Assembly: GCA_030426545.1 (NCBI GenBank)
Contig: JAUHYL010000006.1
Location: forward strand, 39,168 to 103,167
Direction of reading: 5' to 3'
Length of the DNA stretch: 64,000 nt
From: Gammaproteobacteria bacterium
Lineage (GTDB): Bacteria; Pseudomonadota; Gammaproteobacteria; Pseudomonadales; Halieaceae
The notes below the pieces were generated by a model. The model saw only the letters and a program-made list of their open reading frames with translations, did not search any database and was not told the DNA's origin. Positions 18,059 to 26,656 of this stretch are shown piece after piece. Positions within the stretch are counted from its first letter, which is position 1. Every line of letters starts with the position of its first letter. Both the position numbers and the translations under genes were made by a program.

Positions 18059-18877
18059 ATGCAACTCGATCCGGATACCCATCAACTGACCGCCATTGTC
18101 CTCGCCGGGGATAGAACCAAGGCCGACTCGCTGATTAATCACACCGACGCGGGCGCCAAGGCGATGATCGACCTCGATGGCACTCCCATGGTGCGCCGGG
18201 TGTTGAATTCCCTGCGCGAATCGCGGGTGGTGAGCCAGATCAGGCTGGCGGGGCCAGAAGCGAGTGAGGTGGCCACGGATGCAGAATTGCAGGCCTGGAT
18301 CGATGCCGGCGAAATTCAGTGGAGTGAACCCGGGCAAAGCCCCAGCACCAGCGCTTATAACGCGATGCAGGGTCTGATGCCGGAAGACTCGGTGTTACTC
18401 ACCACTGCAGACCATCCCCTGCTTACCCCTGAAATTGTCGACGCATTTGGTCGACAGAGTCTGGCGGACGACGTGGATGTGGCGGTGGGGTTGGCTCCCT
18501 ACGCACTGATCGCGGAAACCTATCCGGGGATTAAAAAAACGGTGCTGCGTTTCAGTGACGGTGAGTTTTGCGGTTGTAACCTGTTCGCGTTTATCACCCC
18601 GGAGGGGCGTCGCGCGGCCAAATTCTGGCGTCGTATCGAACAGCAGCGCAAGAAACCCCTGGTAGTGATCGGCCTGCTCGGCTGGTGGGCGGTGATTCGC
18701 TATCGTCTGGGGCTGCTGTCCCTGGAAGAGGCCCTGGCCAAGCTCAGCAAGCGGCTGGGCTTACGCATTCGCGCGGTAATTCTGCCCTACGCGAACGCGG
18801 CGATTGATGTGGATTCGATTGCGGATTTGATGCTGGTGAAGGGCGCCCTGGAAAAGGCGGCGGCCGAAGACGCCTGA
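18059..18877 (+). CDS. MobA-like nucleotidyltransferase family protein
   Basis: A 272-residue protein opening with TAIVLAGDRTKADSL and a downstream conserved acidic segment VLLTTADHPLLTPEIVDAF, the pattern of MobA/NTP_transf_3-like sugar or molybdenum-cofactor nucleotidyltransferases. The glycine-rich loop is shorter than in classical MobA. It follows the candidate ceramide synthase by 15 bases on the same strand and is presumably cotranscribed. It could activate a head-group precursor as an NDP derivative for a sphingolipid, but that is a guess from position. The C-terminal third (WWAVIRYRLGLLSLEEALAKL) contains an amphipathic or membrane-touching segment. Confidence 0.7.
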   Translation: MQLDPDTHQLTAIVLAGDRTKADSLINHTDAGAKAMIDLDGTPMVRRVLNSLRESRVVSQIRLAGPEASEVATDAELQAWIDAGEIQWSEPGQSPSTSAYNAMQGLMPEDSVLLTTADHPLLTPEIVDAFGRQSLADDVDVAVGLAPYALIAETYPGIKKTVLRFSDGEFCGCNLFAFITPEGRRAAKFWRRIEQQRKKPLVVIGLLGWWAVIRYRLGLLSLEEALAKLSKRLGLRIRAVILPYANAAIDVDSIADLMLVKGALEKAAAEDA

Positions 18878-18957
18878 GCCCCGGGGACTGGCGGGCCAGT
18901 ACCTGGACAGCCGGACCTTCTGATTTTTGCTGCCAGAGCACCGCGACAAAGCACCTG

Positions 18958-19860
18958 TCAGCGGCGAGCAAGTTGAATCGTTTCGCTGCCGGCCGCGCCG
19001 AAGCAGTTTTTCCCCCGGTTGTACTCGCGCCTGACAATGTCCAGTGTCCAGCCTTCCGCGCTGCGTTCAACACTGTATCGGTTGTACCCCGCCACGTCGG
19101 CGCCGTGCAGGCCGAGCGCGGAGGCGGAAGGTACTGAAATGACGGGCACATCGCCATCGCGTGTTGCCAGCGTGAAGTGGTGTTTGCGATGGCCGTGGCC
19201 ATGGACGATCAACTCGGCGCCTTTTTCTGTCAGCAACGCTTGCAACTCGGGCGCGTCTGTCAGGCGCTTGCGCCACTTTTCCTTGTCGCCGAGCGGACAG
19301 TGATGCAGATGCAGCACCCGGAACAGACCTTGTTCGCGGGTACTTTCCAGCAGCCGCGCCACGCGCGCTAATTGCGCTTCTCCCGCCGTGCCTGTGGCCA
19401 TCAGCGGCGGTTTGGGCACACCGGTGTTCACCCCGATGAAGGCGATGTCGCCGCGTATGCGCAGGCTGGGAAACAGGGAGTCTGACGCTTCATCCGAGCT
19501 CATGTACTCAGCCCACAGGGCAAACGTTTTTTCCCACGGCGCCTTGACGCAGGCGTCGTGGTTGCCGGGCACCAGCGCGATATCGCTTGGTTCGCCCAAC
19601 TGTTGCAGCCAGCGCTGCGCCTGTTGAAACTCTCCCGGAAGGCCGATGTGTGTCATGTCGCCGGTCACCAGCAATTGGTCGAGATGTTGCGGTTCAAGGT
19701 CGTCCAGCAGCGCGGCCAGTACTTCCGGCCGGTGTTCGAAGCGGCGTTTGCGCCTCCAGGACAGGTAGCCCAGCGCACGTTTACTCAGCAGGTCTGAAAA
19801 CGAGACGCCCTCGAGCGTGCTCAGGTGTGGATCGGAGAGATGCGCGAAGTGCTGTGCCAT
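18958..19860 (-). CDS. Calcineurin-like metallophosphoesterase
   Basis: The 300-residue protein has all five metallophosphoesterase blocks: SDPHL near residue 9, GDMTH near residue 67, GNHD near residue 97, HHCP near residue 185 and HGHGH near residue 220. Such enzymes hydrolyse phosphomono- or diesters using two metals. It lies 19 bases downstream of murA on the same strand, at the end of the acp-spt-murA unit. It could act on a phospholipid or sphingolipid phosphate, or on an unrelated nucleotide. The sequence does not choose between these. It has no signal peptide. Confidence 0.8.
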   Translation of the reverse strand: MAQHFAHLSDPHLSTLEGVSFSDLLSKRALGYLSWRRKRRFEHRPEVLAALLDDLEPQHLDQLLVTGDMTHIGLPGEFQQAQRWLQQLGEPSDIALVPGNHDACVKAPWEKTFALWAEYMSSDEASDSLFPSLRIRGDIAFIGVNTGVPKPPLMATGTAGEAQLARVARLLESTREQGLFRVLHLHHCPLGDKEKWRKRLTDAPELQALLTEKGAELIVHGHGHRKHHFTLATRDGDVPVISVPSASALGLHGADVAGYNRYSVERSAEGWTLDIVRREYNRGKNCFGAAGSETIQLARR

Positions 19861-19879
19861 GCGCTCAGTCTAACACCGC

Positions 19880-21130
19880 TTAAACGCGGTGGATGACGGC
19901 GCCCAGTTGTGCCAGCTTGGTGTCGATGTTGGCGTAGCCGCGATCCAGGTGATACACGCGGTCAACGGTTGTGTCGCCATCTGCGGCGAGCGCCGCGATA
20001 ATCAGGCAGGCCGAAGCGCGCAGGTCAGTTGCCATGACAGGCGCGCCCTTGAGGCGTTCGCGACCCTTGACGATGGCGGTGTGTCCCTGCAGTTCGATAT
20101 CTGCACCCATGCGCTGCAATTCTGCCACGTGCATGAAGCGGTTTTCGAAAATGTTTTCCACCACGGTGGAAGAACCTTCCGCCAGCGCATTGAGGGCCAT
20201 AAACTGTGCCTGCATATCGGTCGGAAAAGCAGGGTAGGGCGCGGTGGTAATGTTCACGGCCTGCGGCCTGCGGTCTCTCATATTCAGGCGAATCCAGTCA
20301 TCGCCGGTCTCCAGCTCGGCCCCTGCCTGCTCCAGCTTGCCGAGCACGTGTTGTAGATAGTCCGGGTTGGTGTCCAGCACGCGGATATCGCCACGCGTCG
20401 CCGCGGCGGCGACCAGGAACGTACCTGTTTCGATGCGGTCGGGCGGAACGCGGTGTTCAGCGCCGTGCAACTCGGTTTTGCCCTCGATGGTGATCTTGCT
20501 GGTGCCCGCGCCCTCGATGTTTGCGCCCATGCGGTTGAGCAGTTCTGCGAGGTCGCCGATTTCCGGCTCCAGGGCGCAGTTCTCCAGCACGGTTTCACCC
20601 TCCGCGAGAGAGGCGGCCATGATCAGGTTTTCCGTTGCCGTCACCGAGGGCACATCGAAAGTGTGGTGCGCGCCGCGCAGGCGACTCGCCTTCGCCTTGA
20701 TGTAGCCGCCTTCGATGTCAATATCGGCGCCCAGCGATTGCAGACCCATAATGTGTTCGTTCACCGGCCGGCTGCCGATGGCGCATCCGCCTGGCAACGA
20801 AACATCCGCTTCACCAAAACGGGCAAGCAGTGGCCCCAGCGTCAGAATGGAGCCGCGCATGGTCTTAACCAGCTCGTAGGGAACATGGAGGGAGTTGATG
20901 TTGGAACTGGTCAGCGTCAGGTTGGTGCCATCGCGTTCAACCGCTGCGCCCAGCATCTCCAGCAGCTTCAGCGCGGTGCCGATATCGCGTACACCCGGCA
21001 CGTTGCTCAGTTGCAGCGGCTGTGCGGTAAGCAATGCCGCCGCGATGATCGGCAGGGCCGCATTCTTGGCGCCGGCCACATGCACATCACCCTGCAGGGG
21101 ACCGTTGCCCGTGATAACGATTTTATCCAT
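19880..21130 (-). CDS. murA: UDP-N-acetylglucosamine 1-carboxyvinyltransferase
   Basis: A protein of 416 residues with end-to-end MurA features: the AGAKNAALP opening, the active-site cysteine in [15 protein letters not shown] (Cys116), [17 protein letters not shown], and the closing region [17 protein letters not shown]. MurA catalyses the first committed step of peptidoglycan synthesis, adding enolpyruvate to UDP-GlcNAc in the cytosol. It sits directly after spt (12-base gap) and before a metallophosphoesterase. That placement is unusual, because in most gammaproteobacteria murA lies beside the mla/ibaG genes. Whether this is the only copy in the genome cannot be seen from the window. Confidence 0.96.
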   Translation of the reverse strand: MDKIVITGNGPLQGDVHVAGAKNAALPIIAAALLTAQPLQLSNVPGVRDIGTALKLLEMLGAAVERDGTNLTLTSSNINSLHVPYELVKTMRGSILTLGPLLARFGEADVSLPGGCAIGSRPVNEHIMGLQSLGADIDIEGGYIKAKASRLRGAHHTFDVPSVTATENLIMAASLAEGETVLENCALEPEIGDLAELLNRMGANIEGAGTSKITIEGKTELHGAEHRVPPDRIETGTFLVAAAATRGDIRVLDTNPDYLQHVLGKLEQAGAELETGDDWIRLNMRDRRPQAVNITTAPYPAFPTDMQAQFMALNALAEGSSTVVENIFENRFMHVAELQRMGADIELQGHTAIVKGRERLKGAPVMATDLRASACLIIAALAADGDTTVDRVYHLDRGYANIDTKLAQLGAVIHRV

Positions 21131-21142
21131 GGAGTATGGGCG

Positions 21143-22345
21143 TTACGCAGCCAGTGTAGGTTTTGCCAGGCCGGCGTCTATGAGGCTGGCGTAGGCGGCA
21201 ATGATGCTGTCGATCTGTGCCGTGGAGTGCGCTGCGCTAACGCTGTTGCGCAACAGGTAGTTGTTGCTGGGCGAAGCCGGGGGTACCACCAGGTTCACGT
21301 AGACGCCCGCTTCCAGCAGTGCCTTCCAGCAGTCTATGGTCGCAGAACGATCTTCCATTTCAAGCGCGACCACCGGGCTGGCGGCCGGACTCACCGGCAG
21401 GCCGAGTTGCTTCAGGCCGTCGTAGAGGCGGTGCGCGTTTTCCCACAGTTTCTCGCGTAGCTCCGGCTCCGCCTGGATAATTCGCAGGGACTCACGCGTC
21501 GACGCAATGACCGAGGGGGAACTGGACGCAGTGAAAATATAGGAGCGGATGCAAAAACGGATGGCTTCCATCTCTGCGTGTCGGCTGACGCAGAAGCCGC
21601 CTATCGCTCCCAGGCTCTTGCTGAAGGTGCCGGCGAAGAAGTCCACGTCGTCCTCTACGCCTGCTTCCTGCGCCGCGCCACGGCCGGTAGCGCCGAGGGT
21701 GCCCATGGAGTGCGCTTCGTCGAGAAACAGGTAGCCGCCAAATTCGCGTTTCACCTCGGCAATTTCGCGTAACGGAGCGATGTCGCCGTACATGGAGTAG
21801 ATACCTTCAGCGATAATCAGTGCGCGCCCGGTATTGTCGCCCAGCCGACGCAGGCGTTTTGCCAGGTCTTCCGGGTTGTTGTGCTTGAAGCGGATGATGT
21901 CTGCGCCGCTGAGGGTGACGCCGGCGTAGATACTGGCGTGAGAATCGGCGTCGAGCAGGATGGTGTCGCCGGGACCTGCCAGGGTGGCGCACATGCCCAT
22001 CGTCGCCGCGTAGCCGGTGGAAAACACGATAGCGTTCTCAACGCCGTAAAAGTCAGCGATTTCCTGCTCCAGTGCCTCGTGTTCCGCAAAGGAACCGTTG
22101 GCAAGCCGCGAGCCGGTGGTGCCTGTACCCCAGCGTTCAGCGGCATCCTGTGCGGCCCTGATACAGCGCGGGTCATAGGACAGACCCAGGTAGTTATTGG
22201 TGCCGGCGAGGATCACCTTGCGGCCTTCCACGATTCCCTCGGTGGCGGAGAGTATCTGCTCGGTGACCGCGCCAAAGGGTTTTACGTCGCGCTCGGCAAG
22301 CTCGGCCTGAAAGTTGGCCATGTCCTGAAATTTATCGAAGAGCAT
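21143..22345 (-). CDS. spt: Serine palmitoyltransferase-type alpha-oxoamine synthase
   Basis: The 400-residue protein belongs to the PLP-dependent alpha-oxoamine synthases. The PLP lysine is in GTFSKSLGAIGGF (Lys243), the cofactor-stacking and aspartate region is LFLDEAHSMGTLG, and NNYLGLSYDP and WGTGTTGSRLANGS are present. AONS, KBL and Spt share this fold. The adjacent dedicated ACP and the FAAL, CerS and CerR candidates favour Spt, which condenses acyl-ACP with serine to 3-oxo-sphinganine. The ATG at 22345 has GGAGG eight bases upstream, which decides it over the GTG eight codons earlier. Residues SPxxAPVVALxME differ from biotin-type AONS. Confidence 0.85.
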   Translation of the reverse strand: MLFDKFQDMANFQAELAERDVKPFGAVTEQILSATEGIVEGRKVILAGTNNYLGLSYDPRCIRAAQDAAERWGTGTTGSRLANGSFAEHEALEQEIADFYGVENAIVFSTGYAATMGMCATLAGPGDTILLDADSHASIYAGVTLSGADIIRFKHNNPEDLAKRLRRLGDNTGRALIIAEGIYSMYGDIAPLREIAEVKREFGGYLFLDEAHSMGTLGATGRGAAQEAGVEDDVDFFAGTFSKSLGAIGGFCVSRHAEMEAIRFCIRSYIFTASSSPSVIASTRESLRIIQAEPELREKLWENAHRLYDGLKQLGLPVSPAASPVVALEMEDRSATIDCWKALLEAGVYVNLVVPPASPSNNYLLRNSVSAAHSTAQIDSIIAAYASLIDAGLAKPTLAA

Positions 22346-22418
22346 TGCGGCGCCTCCTTCCTCTGTCACGTGTCCAGGTCGTGGCGCAAGCTCGCGCCAC
22401 GTTCACTTGGATGCGGAC

Positions 22419-22661
22419 TCAGGAATTCAGTTCCTGTACCTTTTCCGCCAGATCACCGATTGTGTTGACGTCGGGCAGGATGTTAAGGGGAATCGAGATA
22501 TCAAAGTGATCCTCGATCTTCTCAATGAATTCCATCACCTCCAGTGAGCTCAGGCCGATATCGGCCACCAACGCGGTTTGCTCGGTCAGCTCGATGTCCT
22601 TTTTGTTCGGATCCTGCAGGGCGCTGTATAGGAAGCTGAGGGTTTCTTGATAATCTGTCAT
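22419..22661 (-). CDS. Acyl carrier protein dedicated to the ceramide locus
   Basis: An 80-residue acidic helical protein. The phosphopantetheine site is in ADIGLSSLEVMEFIEKIED. The carrier serine is Ser39, and the usual aspartate before it is replaced by Ser38, giving SSL where most ACPs have DSL. The ATG at 22661 begins a minus-strand unit acp-spt-murA. In Caulobacter, a dedicated ACP (AcpR) lies next to spt and supplies the acyl-ACP substrate. The 4'-phosphopantetheinyl transferase at 49733 could activate it. The frame is open further upstream, but homology begins at this ATG. Confidence 0.88.
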   Translation of the reverse strand: MTDYQETLSFLYSALQDPNKKDIELTEQTALVADIGLSSLEVMEFIEKIEDHFDISIPLNILPDVNTIGDLAEKVQELNS

Positions 22662-22738
22662 AGTAGCGTCGCCCTTGCGTGCACACGGCGAAGTCAGTAG
22701 ATTTTGAAGGCTCGAACTATACCCACGGAACCCTTTTA

Positions 22739-23785
22739 ATGCCAGCTGTTTGGTTGATTGACGCTTACCGGGCGGGAGAGCGCGCCCAGGTGCGCGCCCT
22801 CGTCGATGCACTTGGCTGGCCCTGCGAAACCAAAGCCCTGCAGTACCGTAAAGTCGTTTTCTGGCCGCACCTGTTCGGGCAGGCAGGTATCGCCGGTATC
22901 ACCGCCGAATCAGCCGAAGCGCTGCGGGCGCCCTGGCCCGATCTCGTGGTGTCCAGCGGTGTGCGTAACGAACCGGTCTGTCGCTGGATTTGCGAACAGT
23001 CGGGCGGTAAAACGCGCTATGTGCACGTGGGCAGACCCTGGGGCTCACTGGATAATTTCGACCTGGTAATCACCACACCGCAGTATCGCGTGCCCGATCA
23101 TCCGCACGTGCTGAACAACTTGCTGACGCTGCACGGCATTGATAGCGCCGCCCTGGACGAGGCAAGGTTACGCTGGCAATCGACGTTTGAGGATTTGCCT
23201 CGTCCACTTTTTGCCGTGATCGTGGGTGGGGATAGCGGCCCTTTCACGCTGGGTCCGAAGGCCGCCGCCAGGCTGGGACGCGAGGCGTCGCAGCTGGCGC
23301 AGTCGCAAGGTGGCTCGCTGCTGGTGACCACCAGTTCGCGAACCCGGGACAGTGCGGTGAGTGCTCTACAGCAGTCTATTACCGTGCCCAACTTTTTCTA
23401 TCCGTGGCGTGCCGGTGATCCGGACAACCCCTACCGCGGCATTCTTGCCTGCGCGGATCGGTTGATTGTTACCGGCGACAGTATTGCCATGTTGTCGGAA
23501 GCCTGCGCCACGGGTAAGCAGGTAAAAATGTTCGACCTCGGGGGTATGCGCGAGCATTACGAAATTGCGGAGCGTGATTTTCGAGTTGGCGCCAGTCTCT
23601 ACGCGCTGTTGATGCGCTGGCTATGGCAGCCGCTGTCGCGCGATATCACGCTGGTGCATCGGCGTTTGCGCGATTCTGGCTCGGCGGTGTGGATGGATGA
23701 GCTTCTCGGCACCGCGAGGGTGCGGGCCGAAAGTGATCTGCAGCGCGCGGTCAACGCCGTAAAGCGTTTATTTGGAGAGCGCTGA
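22739..23785 (+). CDS. ELM1-family (DUF1022) protein, copy 1
   Basis: A 348-residue protein of the family named after plant mitochondrial fission protein ELM1 (COG3660). Signature segments are APWPDLVVSSGVRNEPVCRWI, VIVGGDSGPFTLGP near residue 160, and NPYRGILACADRLIVTGDSIAMLSEACATGK near residue 225. The layout resembles a GT-B glycosyltransferase fold, and bacterial members often lie near lipid A or surface glycan genes. The reaction is not established. The gene is divergent from acp with a 77-base gap and overlaps the 3' end of the ABC transporter gene by 18 bases. Two more copies lie at 28930 and 42019. Confidence 0.82.
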   Translation: MPAVWLIDAYRAGERAQVRALVDALGWPCETKALQYRKVVFWPHLFGQAGIAGITAESAEALRAPWPDLVVSSGVRNEPVCRWICEQSGGKTRYVHVGRPWGSLDNFDLVITTPQYRVPDHPHVLNNLLTLHGIDSAALDEARLRWQSTFEDLPRPLFAVIVGGDSGPFTLGPKAAARLGREASQLAQSQGGSLLVTTSSRTRDSAVSALQQSITVPNFFYPWRAGDPDNPYRGILACADRLIVTGDSIAMLSEACATGKQVKMFDLGGMREHYEIAERDFRVGASLYALLMRWLWQPLSRDITLVHRRLRDSGSAVWMDELLGTARVRAESDLQRAVNAVKRLFGER

Positions 23786-25510
23786 GCGCGCGTCGTCATC
23801 CAGCATCACGGCTCCGCCGGGGGATAGTTCATAGACCCGGTCCGCCGCCTGCACCATGCCGCGGTTATGCGAAATGGCCAGAATGGTCAGTTGCCCCTTC
23901 AACTTTTCCATCGTTTGTCGCACCGCCTGTTCACTGTCGCGATCCAGTGCGCTCGTTGCCTCGTCCAGAATAAGCAGCCGCGGTTTGTTCACCAGCGCGC
24001 GTGCGATAACGATGCGCTGGCGCTGCCCGCCAGACAACTTGCCGCCTCGCTCACCGACAATGGTGTTCATCCCGTCGTCCAGCCTGGCCACAAAGTCCCA
24101 GGCACCGGCGGCGGTCAGGGCCTCCTGCGCGTCCTCTGCGCTGAGCCCCGGCTCGCCCAGCGTGACGTTGTGCAGGATGCTGTCGTGCAGCAGGATAGTA
24201 TCCTGGGGCACATAGCCGATCATGTTGCGCCAGGCACGCAGGTCTACTTCGCTGAGGGGGATGCCGTCGATTGTAACGGCGCCGGACTGCGGCTGCAGCA
24301 GGCCGATGGTCAGGTCGATGATGGTGGTTTTACCCGAGCCTGAAGGGCCGACCAGTGTCGTGAGAGAGCCTGCAGTAATGTCCAGGTTGAGGCCCTGGAA
24401 GACAGTATTGCGGTCATCGTAGCGAAACGTCACCTCATCCAGCGCCAGTTTTTCTTCGAAGTTCGGCGCCAGGCCACCGGCGAGGTCTTCATCGGCTGTC
24501 TCCGCCTGCTCGATGGACTGCAGCAGAGACCAGTAGGCGCTCTCTCCCTGGGCCAGCTTCTGGTATTGCTTTTGTACTTTGCCAAAAAACGTGAATGAGC
24601 GTCCCAGCCCCACCACCAGCACCATCACCGTGGCCAGGTCCATGCTGTACCTTTCCAGCGCAACGTAGATGCCGAGGCAAATGAAACCGGTGAACATCAG
24701 CTCCTGCGCTGAATCCAGTATCGCGCCATACAACACCTGGCGTCGCTGTGCCTTGTTCAACAGGTGCGTGTCGTGTGCCAGCACCTGGTCCGCCAGGTGT
24801 TCGCGTGACATGGCTTTCAGCGGTTTCACCGACTGCAGGGTGTCTGTCAGGTTCGACATCAGCGAGGTCATCAATCGCGTCTGTTTGCGCCCCGCCTTGC
24901 GCGTCTTTTTTACCAGGTAGTGCGACAGGCCAATCACGACAACACCGGCGACGATGGCGACCAGCGAAGCGCGCCAGCTAACTGCAAAAGCAACCCCGCC
25001 ATAGACCAGCGCGGTGATCAGGTAGGTAATTGCCGTGGCGCCATTGACGAACGCCTGGGACGAGCGCTGCGCTTCGGTGGCCAGGGCATTGGTCAGTTTG
25101 CCCACCGGCTGGTGCAGGAAGTACTCCCACTTGCTGCGCAGTATGGCGCTGAGCATGCGCAGGCGCAGATCTCTTGTAACCCCCGCTGCTGTATAGCCGA
25201 CCTGGCGCTGCGCCAGTAGCAGAAAGATCACCTTGAACAATACGCCGCCGATGATGATCAGCAACATATTGCCCAGTGTCGGTTCGATGTTCAGCCTGTG
25301 CAGTGCATCCAGCACCGCCTGCTCGAAGCCAGACTGCTCGGCGGCGCCCCCGGGGATCAGGGCTGCCGCTTCCGAGCCAAGCGCAATATTGATCAACGGA
25401 AGCAAGGCAGATAGACCGATGCCTTCCGCTGCGCCGGACAGTACCAGCGCGATCAGCATCAACGAGGTCTGCCCGGGGTAGGCGCGAAAGAAGTTGAGCA
25501 TCAAACCCAT
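23768..25510 (-). CDS. MsbA-like ABC transporter, fused permease and ATPase
   Basis: The 580-residue half-transporter has six membrane helices (residues about 15-310) followed by an ATPase domain: Walker A GPSGSGKTT near residue 385, signature LSGGQRQRI near residue 490, Walker B LLILDEATSALD, and switch histidine in AISHNRG. It would dimerise and flip a lipid or glycolipid across the inner membrane, as MsbA and related exporters do. It lies upstream of lptG/lptF in opposite order on the same strand and next to the ceramide genes. I infer lipid or glycolipid export; the exact cargo is not shown. Confidence 0.86.
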   Translation of the reverse strand: MGLMLNFFRAYPGQTSLMLIALVLSGAAEGIGLSALLPLINIALGSEAAALIPGGAAEQSGFEQAVLDALHRLNIEPTLGNMLLIIIGGVLFKVIFLLLAQRQVGYTAAGVTRDLRLRMLSAILRSKWEYFLHQPVGKLTNALATEAQRSSQAFVNGATAITYLITALVYGGVAFAVSWRASLVAIVAGVVVIGLSHYLVKKTRKAGRKQTRLMTSLMSNLTDTLQSVKPLKAMSREHLADQVLAHDTHLLNKAQRRQVLYGAILDSAQELMFTGFICLGIYVALERYSMDLATVMVLVVGLGRSFTFFGKVQKQYQKLAQGESAYWSLLQSIEQAETADEDLAGGLAPNFEEKLALDEVTFRYDDRNTVFQGLNLDITAGSLTTLVGPSGSGKTTIIDLTIGLLQPQSGAVTIDGIPLSEVDLRAWRNMIGYVPQDTILLHDSILHNVTLGEPGLSAEDAQEALTAAGAWDFVARLDDGMNTIVGERGGKLSGGQRQRIVIARALVNKPRLLILDEATSALDRDSEQAVRQTMEKLKGQLTILAISHNRGMVQAADRVYELSPGGAVMLDDDARSALSK

Positions 25511-25585
25511 GGGGGAGAATCCGCACCTTGCGGTGTGTGACGCACGAGAGAAAGGGAAGGCAAATATATAATGGTCATCGCTGTC

Positions 25586-26656
25586 TCACCAGCGCATGCG
25601 CCGGAACATGAGCAGACCGGCAGCAAAGGTGATGATGGCGGGGAGGGCGGCCACCAGGGGAATATTCCAGCCCAGGAGCTGTCCCAGCGCGAATACGATT
25701 TGCGCACCCAGGTAAAACAGTATGCCCAGAATGACACCGATACCGAGATTGAAGCCGAAGCTGCGGTCGCGCCCTGCGGTGGCCGATGCGCTGACCGGTG
25801 TCGCCAGGAGGACCATTGCCAGCACCGTAAACGGCATCATCAGCTTCTGCCAGAACGCATGCAGGTATCGCTCTGCGGGTTGCTGCGTGTTTTCCAGATA
25901 CTGTGCGTAGTTGTAGAGCACGGAGAGATTCATGCTGTCTCCCTGTACGGTAAGCGTGGGCAGTTCATTGCGCGCCCAGAGATTGGGAACTTCCAGTTCG
26001 TCCTCTACGCGATTCTGGAACTCACCGTCCACCAGCACCTTCTCCCGTACCTGCTGGAACCGCCAGTCCCGGTCACTGCTTATTCGGGCGCTTTCCGCGC
26101 GCAGTGTACGCAGCAGCTGACGGCTATCGTCAAACTCGTACAGGCTGATTTTACCGGGCTCAACGTCGCGACTGAGCTTTTGCAGGTTGATATAGCGATT
26201 ACCGTCAGTGGACCATACCCCGCCGCGCGGAATCCAGGCGGTATCACCGTGGCGCTGTCGCAGTTTGTCCTGCTCGGCAGCCTGCTGAAGCTGGGGAGTA
26301 ACGTATTCCATATTCAGCCACAGCAGACCCATCAACAACAGCGTGGGGAAAGTGATCGCCGCGATCAACTGGGCGCGGCCGAATCCGCTGGTACTGATTG
26401 TTGTCAGCTCGTTATAACGATCCATGCTGGCCAGCGCGACGATACTGCCCAGTAGCGCGATAACGGGTGCCAGCCCGATCAACTGGTTGGGTAGCACGCG
26501 AATGGCGTATTGCGCGGCCATGGTGGCGGTGTAGGAATCCGTAACCTTGTCCAGTTCTTCGATAAACAGCAGCAAGCCGAAGATTGCACTGAGCACCGCC
26601 AGGGCCAGCAGCCAACCCTTGATGAGGTTGAGGCCAATGTAGCGCTGCAGAATCAT
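25586..26656 (-). CDS. lptG: LptG-like permease of the LPS export system
   Basis: A protein of 356 residues in the YjgP/YjgQ family, with three N-terminal and three C-terminal membrane helices around a periplasmic beta-jellyroll domain. It opens with MILQRYIGLNLIKGWLLALAVL and contains SMDRYNELTTISTSGFG and the C-terminal RDRSFGFNLGIGVILG. With LptF and LptB it extracts LPS from the inner membrane toward LptC. Its ATG overlaps the lptF stop as ATGA. Canonical lptF/G usually sit beside pepA. Here they lie beside ceramide and sulfotransferase genes, so a second dedicated copy is possible. Confidence 0.87.
   Translation of the reverse strand: MILQRYIGLNLIKGWLLALAVLSAIFGLLLFIEELDKVTDSYTATMAAQYAIRVLPNQLIGLAPVIALLGSIVALASMDRYNELTTISTSGFGRAQLIAAITFPTLLLMGLLWLNMEYVTPQLQQAAEQDKLRQRHGDTAWIPRGGVWSTDGNRYINLQKLSRDVEPGKISLYEFDDSRQLLRTLRAESARISSDRDWRFQQVREKVLVDGEFQNRVEDELEVPNLWARNELPTLTVQGDSMNLSVLYNYAQYLENTQQPAERYLHAFWQKLMMPFTVLAMVLLATPVSASATAGRDRSFGFNLGIGVILGILFYLGAQIVFALGQLLGWNIPLVAALPAIITFAAGLLMFRRMRW

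Noticed and set aside
16388..18337. Long open frame on the minus strand antisense to the ceramide synthase gene
   Set aside because: It has no family signature or start site, and the plus-strand gene there has clear GNAT homology and a ribosome binding site.
20453..21460. Open frame of 335 codons on the plus strand
   Set aside because: It is antisense to murA and spt, whose active-site motifs are plainly coding; it is an artefact of GC-rich codon usage.
25571..26455. Open frame of 294 codons on the plus strand across lptG
   Set aside because: LptG on the minus strand has the conserved membrane and coupling segments; the plus frame has none.
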